Assembly: GCA_041656115.1 (NCBI GenBank)
Contig: JBBAED010000002.1
Coordinates: forward strand, 1 to 64,000
DNA length: 64,000 bases
Direction: 5' to 3'
Source: Dehalococcoidales bacterium
GTDB lineage: Bacteria > Chloroflexota > Dehalococcoidia > Dehalococcoidales > UBA5627
Positions 41,762-50,622 of this stretch are shown one piece after another (the first letter of the stretch is position 1; the number at the start of each line of letters is the position of its first letter). Under the pieces are notes generated by a model that did not search any database, was not told where the DNA came from, and saw nothing but the letters and a program-made list of their open reading frames with translations. A program made the position numbers and the translations under genes.

Positions 41762-43045
41762 TTATATCAGACCTTTAAAGGCCTTTTTACCTGCAAAAAC
41801 GGCCTTATTTCCGAGTTCGGCTTCTATTTTGAGTAAGCGATTATATTTAGCGTTACGCTCGGAACGACAAGGCGCACCTGTTTTAATTTGACCGGTTCCT
41901 AATCCCACCGCCAAATCGGCGATGGTGGTATCTTCGGTTTCACCCGAACGGTGGCTGACAACAGCCGTCCAACCGGCGTTATGCGCCATTTCAATGGCGG
42001 AAACAGTTTCGCTAAGTGTTCCGATTTGGTTTAATTTGATAAGAATCGAATTTGATGCTTTAAGTTCAATCCCTTTTGCCAGCCTGTTAATATTGGTAAC
42101 GTAAAGATCATCGCCAACCAATTGGGCACGGTTACCGATTTTCTCGGTAAGCATTTGCCAGCCTGCCCAATCATCCTCAGCCATTCCGTCTTCAATACTG
42201 ATAATGGGGTAGGCATTAATCCAGTTGACATAGAAATCCGCCATCTCTTCGCTTGTTAAGGTTTTGCCTTCGCGGACAAGGTGGTATTTGCCGTCTTCAT
42301 AATATTCGCTTGAAGCGGGATCAAGGGCAATAAAGCAATCATTTCCGGGTTTATAACCGGACTTTTCAATTGCTTCAATTATAAGTTCAACCGCTTGATT
42401 ATTGGAGGACAATGAAGGGGCAAACCCGCCCTCATCACCGACATTGGTATCAAGGCCCTTCTTTTTAAGGACCGATTTAAGGCTGTGATAGACTTCGGTT
42501 CCCATTTGCAAAGCGGTTGCAAAGCTTTTCGCACCGGCAGGTACAACCATAAACTCTTGTAAATCGGTCGAATTAGAGGCATGTTTCCCGCCGTTTAAGA
42601 TATTTAACATCGGAACTGGAAGAGTATAAGTATCGCTCTTTCCCAAATATTGATGGAGTGGAATTTTTAAAGAACTTGCCGCCGCGTGGGCAACAGCTAA
42701 AGAAACCCCTAATATGGCATTGGCACCCAGCTTGGCTTTGTTTTCCGTACCGTCCAGTTCAATTAATTTAGCATCAATATCTTTTTGGGAATCGGCAGGC
42801 ATACCGATAAGAGCCTTAGAAATTACCTCGTTTACATTGGAAACCGCTTTTAAAACACCCAGCCCATTGTATCTGTTCTTATCTCCGTCACGCAGTTCCA
42901 CCGCTTCATACGTTCCGGTGCTGGCACCCGAAGGAACCGCGGCACAACCGATAACTCCTCCGGTAAGTTCAACTTCAACTTCAACAGTAGGATTTCCTCT
43001 GGAATCCAGGATTTCTCTGGCTTTAAGGTTCTTTATGGCAGACAA
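41762..43045 (-). CDS. eno: Enolase
   Basis: This 427-residue enzyme interconverts 2-phosphoglycerate and phosphoenolpyruvate. The typical regions ILDSRGNPTVEVEV, SGASTGTYEAVELRDGD, LLPGLNILNGG-like LPVPMLNILNGGKHA, the metal ligands in SIEDGMAEDDW and GDDLYVTN, and the substrate loop SHRSGETEDTTIADLAV are intact. The start is TTG, preceded by ggggg at suitable distance. It lies 24 bp behind the LOG-like gene and is transcribed with pth. Confidence 0.97.
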   Translation of the reverse strand: MSAIKNLKAREILDSRGNPTVEVEVELTGGVIGCAAVPSGASTGTYEAVELRDGDKNRYNGLGVLKAVSNVNEVISKALIGMPADSQKDIDAKLIELDGTENKAKLGANAILGVSLAVAHAAASSLKIPLHQYLGKSDTYTLPVPMLNILNGGKHASNSTDLQEFMVVPAGAKSFATALQMGTEVYHSLKSVLKKKGLDTNVGDEGGFAPSLSSNNQAVELIIEAIEKSGYKPGNDCFIALDPASSEYYEDGKYHLVREGKTLTSEEMADFYVNWINAYPIISIEDGMAEDDWAGWQMLTEKIGNRAQLVGDDLYVTNINRLAKGIELKASNSILIKLNQIGTLSETVSAIEMAHNAGWTAVVSHRSGETEDTTIADLAVGLGTGQIKTGAPCRSERNAKYNRLLKIEAELGNKAVFAGKKAFKGLI

Positions 43046-43069
43046 TTTTAACCCCCAATTTTCATAATT

Positions 43070-43552
43070 TTAATCAGATATCATTTCAATCGCCGTATTT
43101 ACCGCGTCAATAGCATTATCAACTCGAATAATTGATTCGCAAACCGCTTTTTTGGTGGCAAGTTTCCATGTATCAATTCCGATTACCGGAATCCCGCTTT
43201 TAAGCGCGTAACCGATTTCAGTGAGCGTTCCGTACGCCCCGCCAACGGCAATAACCGCCTGAGCCGATTTAACAACAATCATATTTCTGGCCCATCCGAT
43301 ACCGGTTACGATCGGTATTTTAACAAAGGCATTAGCTTCGTTACGATTAGTTCCGGGAAGGATACCAACCGTTAACCCGCCCTCTGAAACTGCGCCGCGG
43401 CAAGCGGCTTCCATAATCCCGTCAAGCCCTCCGCAAACCAATATAGCGCCGTGTTTTGCTATTTGGCGGCCAATTTCTTCGGCCAGATTTATTTCGTGCG
43501 CGGAAGCTTTGGAATTGCCGATAACGGCTATAAACTTATTTTTTGCAGACAT
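43070..43552 (-). CDS. LOG-like Rossmann-fold protein (TIGR00725 type)
   Basis: This 160-residue protein has the fold of the lysine-decarboxylase-like/LOG group. IAVIGNSKASAHEINLAEEIG is at the N-terminus, VCGGLDGIMEAACRGAVSEGG follows, and VGGAYGTLTEIGYALKSGIPV is the nucleotide-binding loop with its Glu. LOG enzymes release cytokinin-type bases or hydrolyse nucleotide monophosphates. The function of this short subgroup is not established. It lies between pth and eno. Confidence 0.8.
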   Translation of the reverse strand: MSAKNKFIAVIGNSKASAHEINLAEEIGRQIAKHGAILVCGGLDGIMEAACRGAVSEGGLTVGILPGTNRNEANAFVKIPIVTGIGWARNMIVVKSAQAVIAVGGAYGTLTEIGYALKSGIPVIGIDTWKLATKKAVCESIIRVDNAIDAVNTAIEMISD

Positions 43553-43598
43553 TTTTATCCAACCGGATTATAACATTCAAATTAAACCCAAGGCAAAG

Positions 43599-44177
43599 TT
43601 AATTGAACTTATTCATGGCGGGCTCAAGCCCCTCGGTTATAAGGCAAACTATTGCAGAGGACACGGTTTCAATTACCGGCTCCAGTTCTTTTTTCTCATC
43701 GCGGGAAAAATTACTAAGCACAAAATCAACAACATCATCATTGTAATATTTGTCGTTTGTTTCTCTTCCGGGGCGGCCGATTCCTACTTTGATTCTGATA
43801 AAATCGCGCGAGCCCAGTTCTCTGATAATTGAGTCAATCCCGTTATGCCCGCCGGAACCGCTGCCGCTTTTAATGCGCATTTTCCCCAGCGGCAAATCCA
43901 TATCATCATGCACAACAATAATGTCTTCGGGTTTAAGCTTAAACTTATGCGCCAATCGGTTAACCGACTTGCCGCTTAAATTCATATACGTTTGCGGTTT
44001 TGCAAGGACAACATCAACCCCTTCTACATTGCCGCGCCCGATTCTGGCATCCGCTTGTTTTTTATCAAAGGCAATCTTATTGGCTTTAGCAAAATGCTTT
44101 AAGCATATAAAACCGACATTATGACGGTTATTGGAATATCCTTGCCCGGGATTACCGAGCCCAACAATTAATTTCAT
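43599..44177 (-). CDS. pth: Peptidyl-tRNA hydrolase
   Basis: This 192-residue enzyme releases peptides from tRNA dropped by ribosomes. GLGNPGQGYSNNRHNVGF (His20 region), KPQTYMNLSG, the catalytic VHDDMDLPLG and GSGGHNGIDSIIRELGS are all present. It is transcribed leftward, away from ligA, from the 68-bp gap between them, and precedes the LOG-like and enolase genes. Confidence 0.96.
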   Translation of the reverse strand: MKLIVGLGNPGQGYSNNRHNVGFICLKHFAKANKIAFDKKQADARIGRGNVEGVDVVLAKPQTYMNLSGKSVNRLAHKFKLKPEDIIVVHDDMDLPLGKMRIKSGSGSGGHNGIDSIIRELGSRDFIRIKVGIGRPGRETNDKYYNDDVVDFVLSNFSRDEKKELEPVIETVSSAIVCLITEGLEPAMNKFN

Positions 44178-44229
44178 TAGATACTAGAATAATACTTAGT
44201 ATTAATTTAATCAACCTCTGATAATCTGT

Positions 44230-44235
44230 TATACT
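44230..44235 (+). promoter_or_regulatory. -10 box of ligA close to the start codon
   Basis: TATACT ends 10 bases before the ligA ATG, so transcription would begin only a few bases before it. No good -35 box is present and no Shine-Dalgarno lies before the ATG. The message is probably leaderless or nearly so. Confidence 0.5.
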
Positions 44236-44245
44236 TAATAAACAT

Positions 44246-46264
44246 ATGAAAACAAACGATATTCAATTCGAAATCGAAAACCTGCGTGCGAAAATCAATC
44301 GGCATAATCATCTCTATTACGTACTTGATAACCCCGAAATAAGCGATGCCGAATACGATGGATTGATGCAGAAACTGCTCCGGCTCGAGGAGGAATACCC
44401 TCAATTTTTGACCCCCGAATCACCCACACAACGGGTAGGGGCGGCGCCGTTAGAAGCTTTCGGGATTATTGAGCATAAAATACCGCTTTTATCGCTGGCG
44501 AATGTTTTTTCAAAAGAAGAATTGGACGCCTGGTATAAACGTATATCCAAAATGTTAGGCGGGCAAAAAATTGCTTTTGTTTGCGAACATAAAATGGACG
44601 GGTTATCCGTTTCACTGACATATATTAACGGCAAGTTTATTACCGGCGCCACCCGCGGTGACGGTTATAAGGGAGAAAATATTACCCAAAATCTAAAAAC
44701 AATTAAAAGTATCCCTTTAGTATTACCCGATGGCGCACCTTCTTTAATTGAGGTTAGGGGAGAGGTATTTATACCGCGCGCCTCTTTTGAAAAATTGAAT
44801 AATGAACGGGCTGCCGAAGGATTGCCTCTTTTTGCCAATCCGCGTAATGCCGCTGCCGGTTCTTTACGCCAACTTGATTCAAGCGTAACTGCCGAGAGAC
44901 CGCTGGATATCAATGTTTATACTCTGGCACAGCTTGAGGGGGCACCGTTTGCAAAAACACACCACGAAACCCTAAATTACATACAATCGCTCGGTTTCAA
45001 AATAAACCCGAATACCGAGCTTGTAACCTCAATTGAAGAGGTTGAGCAATATTACCAAGAATGGGAAGAAAAAAGAGACGATTTAGTCTACGAAGCGGAC
45101 GGTATTGTTGTTAAAGTCGATAGCATTGATTTACAGCAAGAACTGGGAAATGCCGGGCGCGAACCAAGGTGGGCGGTTGCTTATAAGTTTCCGGCAATAC
45201 AAGCATACACCGTTTTAAAAGAGATTAGAATCAGTGTCGGCAGAACCGGAACGTTAAACCCGTATGCCGTTTTGGAACCGATATCGGTCGGCGGTGTAGT
45301 TATAAAACAGGCCACATTACATAACGAAGACGATATCCGCAGGAAAGATATCCGTGAAGGCGATACTGTTATTATTCAAAGAGCCGGTGATGTAATCCCG
45401 CAAGTGATTGGACCGGTAGCAGCCAAACGCCCCGCATTATCGGCTGAGTTTAATATGTTGGCTAAAACCGGCGGGGTATGCCCGGAATGCGAAAGCGCTA
45501 TTCACAAACCGGAAGGTGAAGTAATGTATTATTGCTCCAACGCTTCTTGTCCGGCACAAGCAATGTTAAAAATTGAACACTTCGCATCACGGCCGGCAAT
45601 GGATATTCGCGGCATCGGTGAAAAAATGAGTGTTTTGTTATTTAAAGAAGGCTTGGTTAGCAATTTTGCGGATTTGTATACCTTAAAAGATAAAAGGGCG
45701 CACTTATTGGCAATCGACCGAATGGCCGAAAAGAGCGTTGATAATTTGTTGGAGGCAATTGAAAAGAGTAAAACCCGTCCGCTGCCGAATCTTATTTTTG
45801 CAATGGGCATTCGTCATGTCGGGGAAGAAACCGCTCATATTTTAGCCGAAAAGTTCGGAAGTATCGCAGCGATTGCCGAATCAACCGCAGAGCAGCTTGA
45901 AGAAATCCCTGCCATCGGCCCCAAAATTGCCGACAGTATCGTAACATATTTTAGTAACCCTCAAAATAAAGAAATCATTAAAAGATTGGGAGAAAGCGGC
46001 GTATCAATGCGCTTTGAAAGCAAAGCAAAGGGGGAAAGACCGCTTGAAGGCAAGGAATTTGTAATTACCGGTAAACTTAGCTCAATGCCGCGTCCTTTGG
46101 CTGAAGAGAAAATCAAACAGCTCGGGGGAACGGCAAAGGGTGATTTAACACGAAAAACCGATTTTTTGGTTGTTGGCGAAGACCCCGGATCAAAACTTGA
46201 ACGCGCCGAAAAAATGAATATTAAAATTATTAACGAAAGCGAATTTTTAGAGCTTTTAAAATAA
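44246..46264 (+). CDS. ligA: NAD-dependent DNA ligase LigA
   Basis: This 672-residue enzyme seals nicks in replication and repair using NAD+. The adenylation Lys is about 115 in CEHKMDGLSVS. The Ia domain at the N-terminus (NHLYYVLDNPEISDAEYD), the OB fold, the Cys4 zinc finger (CPECESAIHKPEGEVMYYCS), helix-hairpin-helix repeats (AIAESTAEQLEEIPAIGPKI) and a C-terminal BRCT domain (about 595-672) are complete. No ribosome site is visible before the ATG, and the -10 box is very near. Confidence 0.97.
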   Translation: MKTNDIQFEIENLRAKINRHNHLYYVLDNPEISDAEYDGLMQKLLRLEEEYPQFLTPESPTQRVGAAPLEAFGIIEHKIPLLSLANVFSKEELDAWYKRISKMLGGQKIAFVCEHKMDGLSVSLTYINGKFITGATRGDGYKGENITQNLKTIKSIPLVLPDGAPSLIEVRGEVFIPRASFEKLNNERAAEGLPLFANPRNAAAGSLRQLDSSVTAERPLDINVYTLAQLEGAPFAKTHHETLNYIQSLGFKINPNTELVTSIEEVEQYYQEWEEKRDDLVYEADGIVVKVDSIDLQQELGNAGREPRWAVAYKFPAIQAYTVLKEIRISVGRTGTLNPYAVLEPISVGGVVIKQATLHNEDDIRRKDIREGDTVIIQRAGDVIPQVIGPVAAKRPALSAEFNMLAKTGGVCPECESAIHKPEGEVMYYCSNASCPAQAMLKIEHFASRPAMDIRGIGEKMSVLLFKEGLVSNFADLYTLKDKRAHLLAIDRMAEKSVDNLLEAIEKSKTRPLPNLIFAMGIRHVGEETAHILAEKFGSIAAIAESTAEQLEEIPAIGPKIADSIVTYFSNPQNKEIIKRLGESGVSMRFESKAKGERPLEGKEFVITGKLSSMPRPLAEEKIKQLGGTAKGDLTRKTDFLVVGEDPGSKLERAEKMNIKIINESEFLELLK

Positions 46265-46290
46265 AAAGAGAGACGGAGAAAGTAATTTAA

Positions 46291-47598
46291 ATGGCTGAAA
46301 TCAGACCTTTTCGCGGAGTCTATTACAATAAGGAAAAAACAGGGGATATTGCAAATGTAATCTGCCCGCCATATGATATTATTTCCCCCCAAATGGATGA
46401 AGACCTCCATAACGGCAGCCCTTATAATTTTATAAGGATTGAATATAACCGCTTGCAAGAAAACGATTCCGAAAGCAACAACCGCTACACTCGTTCATCG
46501 GCCCTTTTCCGAGAATGGCTTGATAAAGAGATAATGCTTACCGACAGCACGCCCGCTATTTACGTGCACGACCAGTTTTTTACTCTAAACGGTAAAGAAT
46601 ATAAAAGACGCTCCTTGATTGTGAGGGTTAGGCTGGAAGAGTGGGAGCAAAATATCATCCGCCCGCACGAATACACCTTTAAAGGCCCCAAAAAAGACAG
46701 AATCAGTTTGCTGTGGGCATTAAATGCCAATACCAGCTCGGTAATGTCTATGTATGAAGATAAAGACTCAAAAATATCTTCGTTTTTGGAAAAAGCGGAT
46801 AGCGGCGAGTTCTTAATCGAAACCAAGGAATCGGGCGGTGAGCGTCATAATGTCTGGACAATTACCGACCCCAAAGAAGTTAAAGAGTTTTGCAGCCTGT
46901 TTAACGATAAGCCGCTCTATATTGCCGACGGCCACCACAGGTATGAAAGTGCGCTGACTTATAAAAAAGAACGCAGCGCCTGCGACCAAAATACTGACCC
47001 GGAGGCTCCCTATAACTTCGTAATGATGACCATTATGGACATGGACGATCCAAACCTGATTATTTTCCCGACCCATCGCTTATTGCATAGCATGGAGCCT
47101 GAGATAACCGAAAATATTAAGGAGAAATTGGCTCTTTATTTCGATATCAAAGATTTCTCACTTGACGATGCCGATTTATGGCAGGTAATTGATAATAAAA
47201 TGTCCGATGAAAAGAGTTTAAGGCTTGCGGTTATCGGGTTAGAACCGGGTTTCGCATCGCTTTTAACTTTAAAGAATTGGGACGCCGCAATTGCGATGAT
47301 GCCTGCCCAGCGTTCCGATGTTTATAAGAAAATGGATGTCAGTATAGTAGACCATATTATACTCGAGAAGATATTGAAAATCCCCAGCGATGACGAAAAA
47401 CGTATCGCCTATACCCACGAAAGACAAGAAGCCGTAAACAGGGTTTTAAGCGGGGAATGTCAACTGGCAATCATTACCAATATGGTTAAAGGGCAAACAA
47501 TTAAAGATATCGCCGACGTAAAAGACAGAATGCCGCGTAAATCAACTTATTTCTACCCCAAATTACCGAGCGGACTTATCGTAAACCATATCGTTTAA
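46291..47598 (+). CDS. DUF1015 family protein (possible serine kinase)
   Basis: This 435-residue protein clearly belongs to DUF1015 (COG4198): IRPFRGVYYNKEK, NVICPPYDIISPQ, RPHEYTFKGPKKDR, YIADGHHRYESALTY and FPTHRLLHSM are typical. Some members have been reported as pyrophosphate-dependent serine kinases. I recall this from the literature and could not check it. It starts 26 bp after ligA with an agacggag ribosome site and faces serA and its aminotransferase, which fits a role in serine or phosphoserine metabolism. Confidence 0.88.
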   Translation: MAEIRPFRGVYYNKEKTGDIANVICPPYDIISPQMDEDLHNGSPYNFIRIEYNRLQENDSESNNRYTRSSALFREWLDKEIMLTDSTPAIYVHDQFFTLNGKEYKRRSLIVRVRLEEWEQNIIRPHEYTFKGPKKDRISLLWALNANTSSVMSMYEDKDSKISSFLEKADSGEFLIETKESGGERHNVWTITDPKEVKEFCSLFNDKPLYIADGHHRYESALTYKKERSACDQNTDPEAPYNFVMMTIMDMDDPNLIIFPTHRLLHSMEPEITENIKEKLALYFDIKDFSLDDADLWQVIDNKMSDEKSLRLAVIGLEPGFASLLTLKNWDAAIAMMPAQRSDVYKKMDVSIVDHIILEKILKIPSDDEKRIAYTHERQEAVNRVLSGECQLAIITNMVKGQTIKDIADVKDRMPRKSTYFYPKLPSGLIVNHIV

Positions 47599-47852
47599 GA
47601 ATACTTCTGCCTCTCTTGCCGGTTGACTTAAAGATTATCTAAAACTTGGCAAGGGGGGCAGTTTAATTTCCAAAAGCTGTCACCTAACAAAACAGTGTCC
47701 AAGAACAAAAATCCGGAAACAGACCTATTCAAATCCTAAATATAATTCCGTTTAATCAATAAGACCTAAAACGGCAGGAATTGCAACGATTGCGATAAGA
47801 GATTAGGTAAGCTTTTGAGGGTTTAACGCAGACAATATTTATCAATTAAATC
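47599..47852. other. Gene-free stretch between DUF1015 gene and serA
   Basis: These 254 bp between convergent genes hold no supported gene, repeat or RNA that I can see. The bidirectional terminator follows at 47853. Confidence 0.5.
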
Positions 47853-47887
47853 AAAAGCCCGTCAAACAATACGCCTGACGGGCTTTT
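47853..47887. terminator. Bidirectional terminator between the DUF1015 gene and serA
   Basis: The 12-base arms aaaagcccgtca and tgacgggctttt enclose an 11-base loop. The outer A and T runs give U-tails on both strands. It lies 24 bases beyond the serA stop. Confidence 0.9.
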
Positions 47888-47910
47888 AAACAGTTTCTTT
47901 TAATAGCGTT

Positions 47911-49485
47911 TTAAATCTTAACTACATTGGCGCTGTAAACATCCGGCAGTGCCAATATTTGGTCGATTTGTTCTTTGGCAAACGGCGCATCCAATGCCAA
48001 AATCATCAGCGCCTGACCTCTCGGCTTTAACCGGCTCAAGTGCATATAGCTGATATTAACATCGCTGTCCCCGGCAATCTTACCAACCGCACCGATAAGC
48101 CCCGGCCTATCCTTGTGGTCGCTAAATAAGAAATAACCGCCGGTCGGAACAATATCAATCCAGTAATCGTTGATTCTGACAACATGGGTTTCACCGCGTA
48201 AAACGGTTCCGGCAACGGTAAAGGTTTTATTATCCGCAATTACCTCAGCCGTTATCAGATTGGCATAATTTTCGGCGGTGGTTTCTTTTTGTTCGATAAC
48301 TTTAATGCCGCGCTTTGCCGCTATGATGTTGGCGTTAACCACATTAACTCTCTCTTCGGTAATGCGATTTAAGACACCGCCCAGTACCGCAGCCTTCAAA
48401 GCATTGGTATCATATCCGGAAATCTCGCCCTGATATTTGATTGTCAGCCCGGTCATCCGCCCTTCGCCCAAATAGCCGGCTACGTTGCCGATAGTAGAGG
48501 CAACTTCAAGGAAGGGGGCAACAAACGGTAATGCCTCCGCTTTAATAAAGGGAGCATTTACGGCATATCGAGCGGGCAGGCCGTTAAAGACATCGATGAT
48601 TTGTTGAACAACTTCGGTTGTCGCAAGTGTCTGCGCTTCGGTAGTGGAAGCGCCCAAATGAGGGGTAACAATAATTTTTTCGTTCCCAAAAAGCGGGCTT
48701 TCGGTACAAGGCTCAACTTCGAAAACATCAATTGCCGCACCGGCAACCCTGTTTTCTTCAATTGCCTTTAATAAGGCATCGTTATCAATAAGCCCACCGC
48801 GAGCGGCATTAATAATACGCACATTCGGTTTAACCGTCGCAAGTTCCTTTTCACCGATAATATTTTTGGTCGATTCAGTTAGCGGAATATGCAGGGTTAT
48901 AAAATCGGCCTCTTTAATCAAATCAGCCAGAGGAACCAGTTCCACCTGCAAGTTGGATGCCCTTTCGGCAGAAATAATCGGATCATAGCCAATCAGCTTC
49001 ATTTCCAAACCGCGCGCGCGTCTGGCAACCTCGGCCCCGACATTTCCAAGCCCGACAATACCCAATGTTTTACCTTTAACCTCAGTGCCCATAAAACTGG
49101 ATCTTTGCCATTTACAAGACCTCAGAGATGAATTGGCTTGCGGTATATTACGAGCCAGAGCCAACATAAGGGCAACACTGTGTTCCGCCGCCGAAACCGT
49201 ATTGCCGGTAGGGGCGTTAACAACAATAATGCCTTGCTGACTGGCAGCATTGGTATCAATATTATCGATACCGACTCCGGCACGGCCGATAATCTGCAGT
49301 TTTTTACCGGCGGCAATAATATCCGCGGTCACTTGTGTTTGACTGCGAACTATCAAGGCGTCGTAATCCCCGATTATAGATACAATTTCCTCGGGAGTTA
49401 ATTTAGTTTTAACATCCACCTGAGCGTGTTTACTTAATAAATCGACCCCTTCTTGCGCGATAGGGTCGGCAACCAAAACTTTCAT
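47911..49485 (-). CDS. serA: D-3-phosphoglycerate dehydrogenase
   Basis: This 524-residue enzyme of the long SerA type catalyses the first step of serine synthesis. The N-terminal substrate domain (VLVADPIAQEGVDLL), the NAD-binding motif GIVGLGNVGAEVARRA at about 144-159, the catalytic Arg and Glu regions (NAARGGLIDNDAL, DVFEVEP) and HLGAST are intact. An intervening ASB domain and a C-terminal ACT domain (DRPGLIGAVGKIAGDSDVNI) are present, so feedback inhibition by serine is likely. It follows the aminotransferase gene by 1 bp. Confidence 0.96.
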   Translation of the reverse strand: MKVLVADPIAQEGVDLLSKHAQVDVKTKLTPEEIVSIIGDYDALIVRSQTQVTADIIAAGKKLQIIGRAGVGIDNIDTNAASQQGIIVVNAPTGNTVSAAEHSVALMLALARNIPQANSSLRSCKWQRSSFMGTEVKGKTLGIVGLGNVGAEVARRARGLEMKLIGYDPIISAERASNLQVELVPLADLIKEADFITLHIPLTESTKNIIGEKELATVKPNVRIINAARGGLIDNDALLKAIEENRVAGAAIDVFEVEPCTESPLFGNEKIIVTPHLGASTTEAQTLATTEVVQQIIDVFNGLPARYAVNAPFIKAEALPFVAPFLEVASTIGNVAGYLGEGRMTGLTIKYQGEISGYDTNALKAAVLGGVLNRITEERVNVVNANIIAAKRGIKVIEQKETTAENYANLITAEVIADNKTFTVAGTVLRGETHVVRINDYWIDIVPTGGYFLFSDHKDRPGLIGAVGKIAGDSDVNISYMHLSRLKPRGQALMILALDAPFAKEQIDQILALPDVYSANVVKI

Positions 49486-49486
49486 T

Positions 49487-50581
49487 TTAACTTTTCACCT
49501 CAAAACCCGCTTGGGGTAATACAATCCTCAGTTTTTCCAATACTTCTTCGATATCTTTTTCGCTGACATAGCCTAAGTGCCCGATGCGGAATATTTTACC
49601 TGCTAAATGCAGCTGTCCGCCGCCAAGGACAATATCGTGTTTTTCACGCATTATTTTGTTAAGCTGTTTTACATCCAGCCCTTCCGAGGCACGCACGGAA
49701 GTTACGGTGTTAGAGGCAAATTTTTCATCGGCAAAGAGTTCCAATCCGAGTTCTTTGATTCCTTTTCTGGTCATATCGGCAATACGGATATGGCGGGTAA
49801 AAATATTTTCCAATCCCTCATCCAGCATCAGCTGCAATGCCTTTTCCAACGCAAAAATAACCGACATAGCTGGGGTCCAAGGCGTTTGTCCTTTTTCTAT
49901 CGAATTCTTTGCTTTTGCGATATCAAAGTAAAAACGCGGCATCTTTGCTTCGGCATTGGCTGCCCAACCTTTTTCGCTTACAGAAAGCATAGCCACCCCG
50001 GGCGGAACCATCCAGCCTTTTTGGGAACCCGATACAACAACGTCACAACCCCATTTATCAACCGGCAGGTTAATCGAACTCATGCTGCTAACGGCATCGA
50101 CTATAATTAGTTTGTCGAATTCTTTAACAACCTTGCTGATTGACTCAAGGTCATTTGTAACACCGGTTGATGTTTCGTTATGAGTCACCAAAACCGCCTT
50201 AACAGACGGGTTATCGTTAAGGGCCTTACGAATGGCATCGGGGTCGGCAGCCGTACCCCATTCAAAGCTTAAAGGAATGACATCGGCACCGTATGTTTTA
50301 GCAATTGTGGCAAACCTGTCGCCAAAACCACCAATCGAAACCGAGAGTACTTTATCTCCGGGAGAAAGCATATTTACAACTGCGGCTTCCATGCCGCCGG
50401 TACCCGAAGACGATACAAGAAGTACATTACCGCTTGTTTGGAAAACCTGTTTGAGCCCGGCAGTCACGTTGTTTAATACCTGAGCAAATTCAGGACCCCG
50501 GTGGTTAATCATTTGCCTACTCATTTCTTTAAGCACATCTTCAGGACACGGTGTAGGCCCCGGAATACGTAAGTTTGTCAT
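49487..50581 (-). CDS. Class V aminotransferase (serine-pyruvate/phosphoserine type)
   Basis: This 364-residue PLP enzyme is of the alanine-glyoxylate/serine-pyruvate aminotransferase group. RIPGPTPCPEDVL opens the protein. GTGGMEAAVVNML, VTHNETSTGV, VDAVSSM (PLP-binding Asp) and the Schiff-base Lys in SGSQKGWMVPPG are present. Its stop lies one base before the serA start, so it probably serves as the phosphohydroxypyruvate or hydroxypyruvate aminotransferase of the serine pathway in place of SerC. Confidence 0.92.
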   Translation of the reverse strand: MTNLRIPGPTPCPEDVLKEMSRQMINHRGPEFAQVLNNVTAGLKQVFQTSGNVLLVSSSGTGGMEAAVVNMLSPGDKVLSVSIGGFGDRFATIAKTYGADVIPLSFEWGTAADPDAIRKALNDNPSVKAVLVTHNETSTGVTNDLESISKVVKEFDKLIIVDAVSSMSSINLPVDKWGCDVVVSGSQKGWMVPPGVAMLSVSEKGWAANAEAKMPRFYFDIAKAKNSIEKGQTPWTPAMSVIFALEKALQLMLDEGLENIFTRHIRIADMTRKGIKELGLELFADEKFASNTVTSVRASEGLDVKQLNKIMREKHDIVLGGGQLHLAGKIFRIGHLGYVSEKDIEEVLEKLRIVLPQAGFEVKS

Positions 50582-50622
50582 TTCCTTTACTCCTTCAAAA
50601 AACCTTCTTTATACATGAAAAT

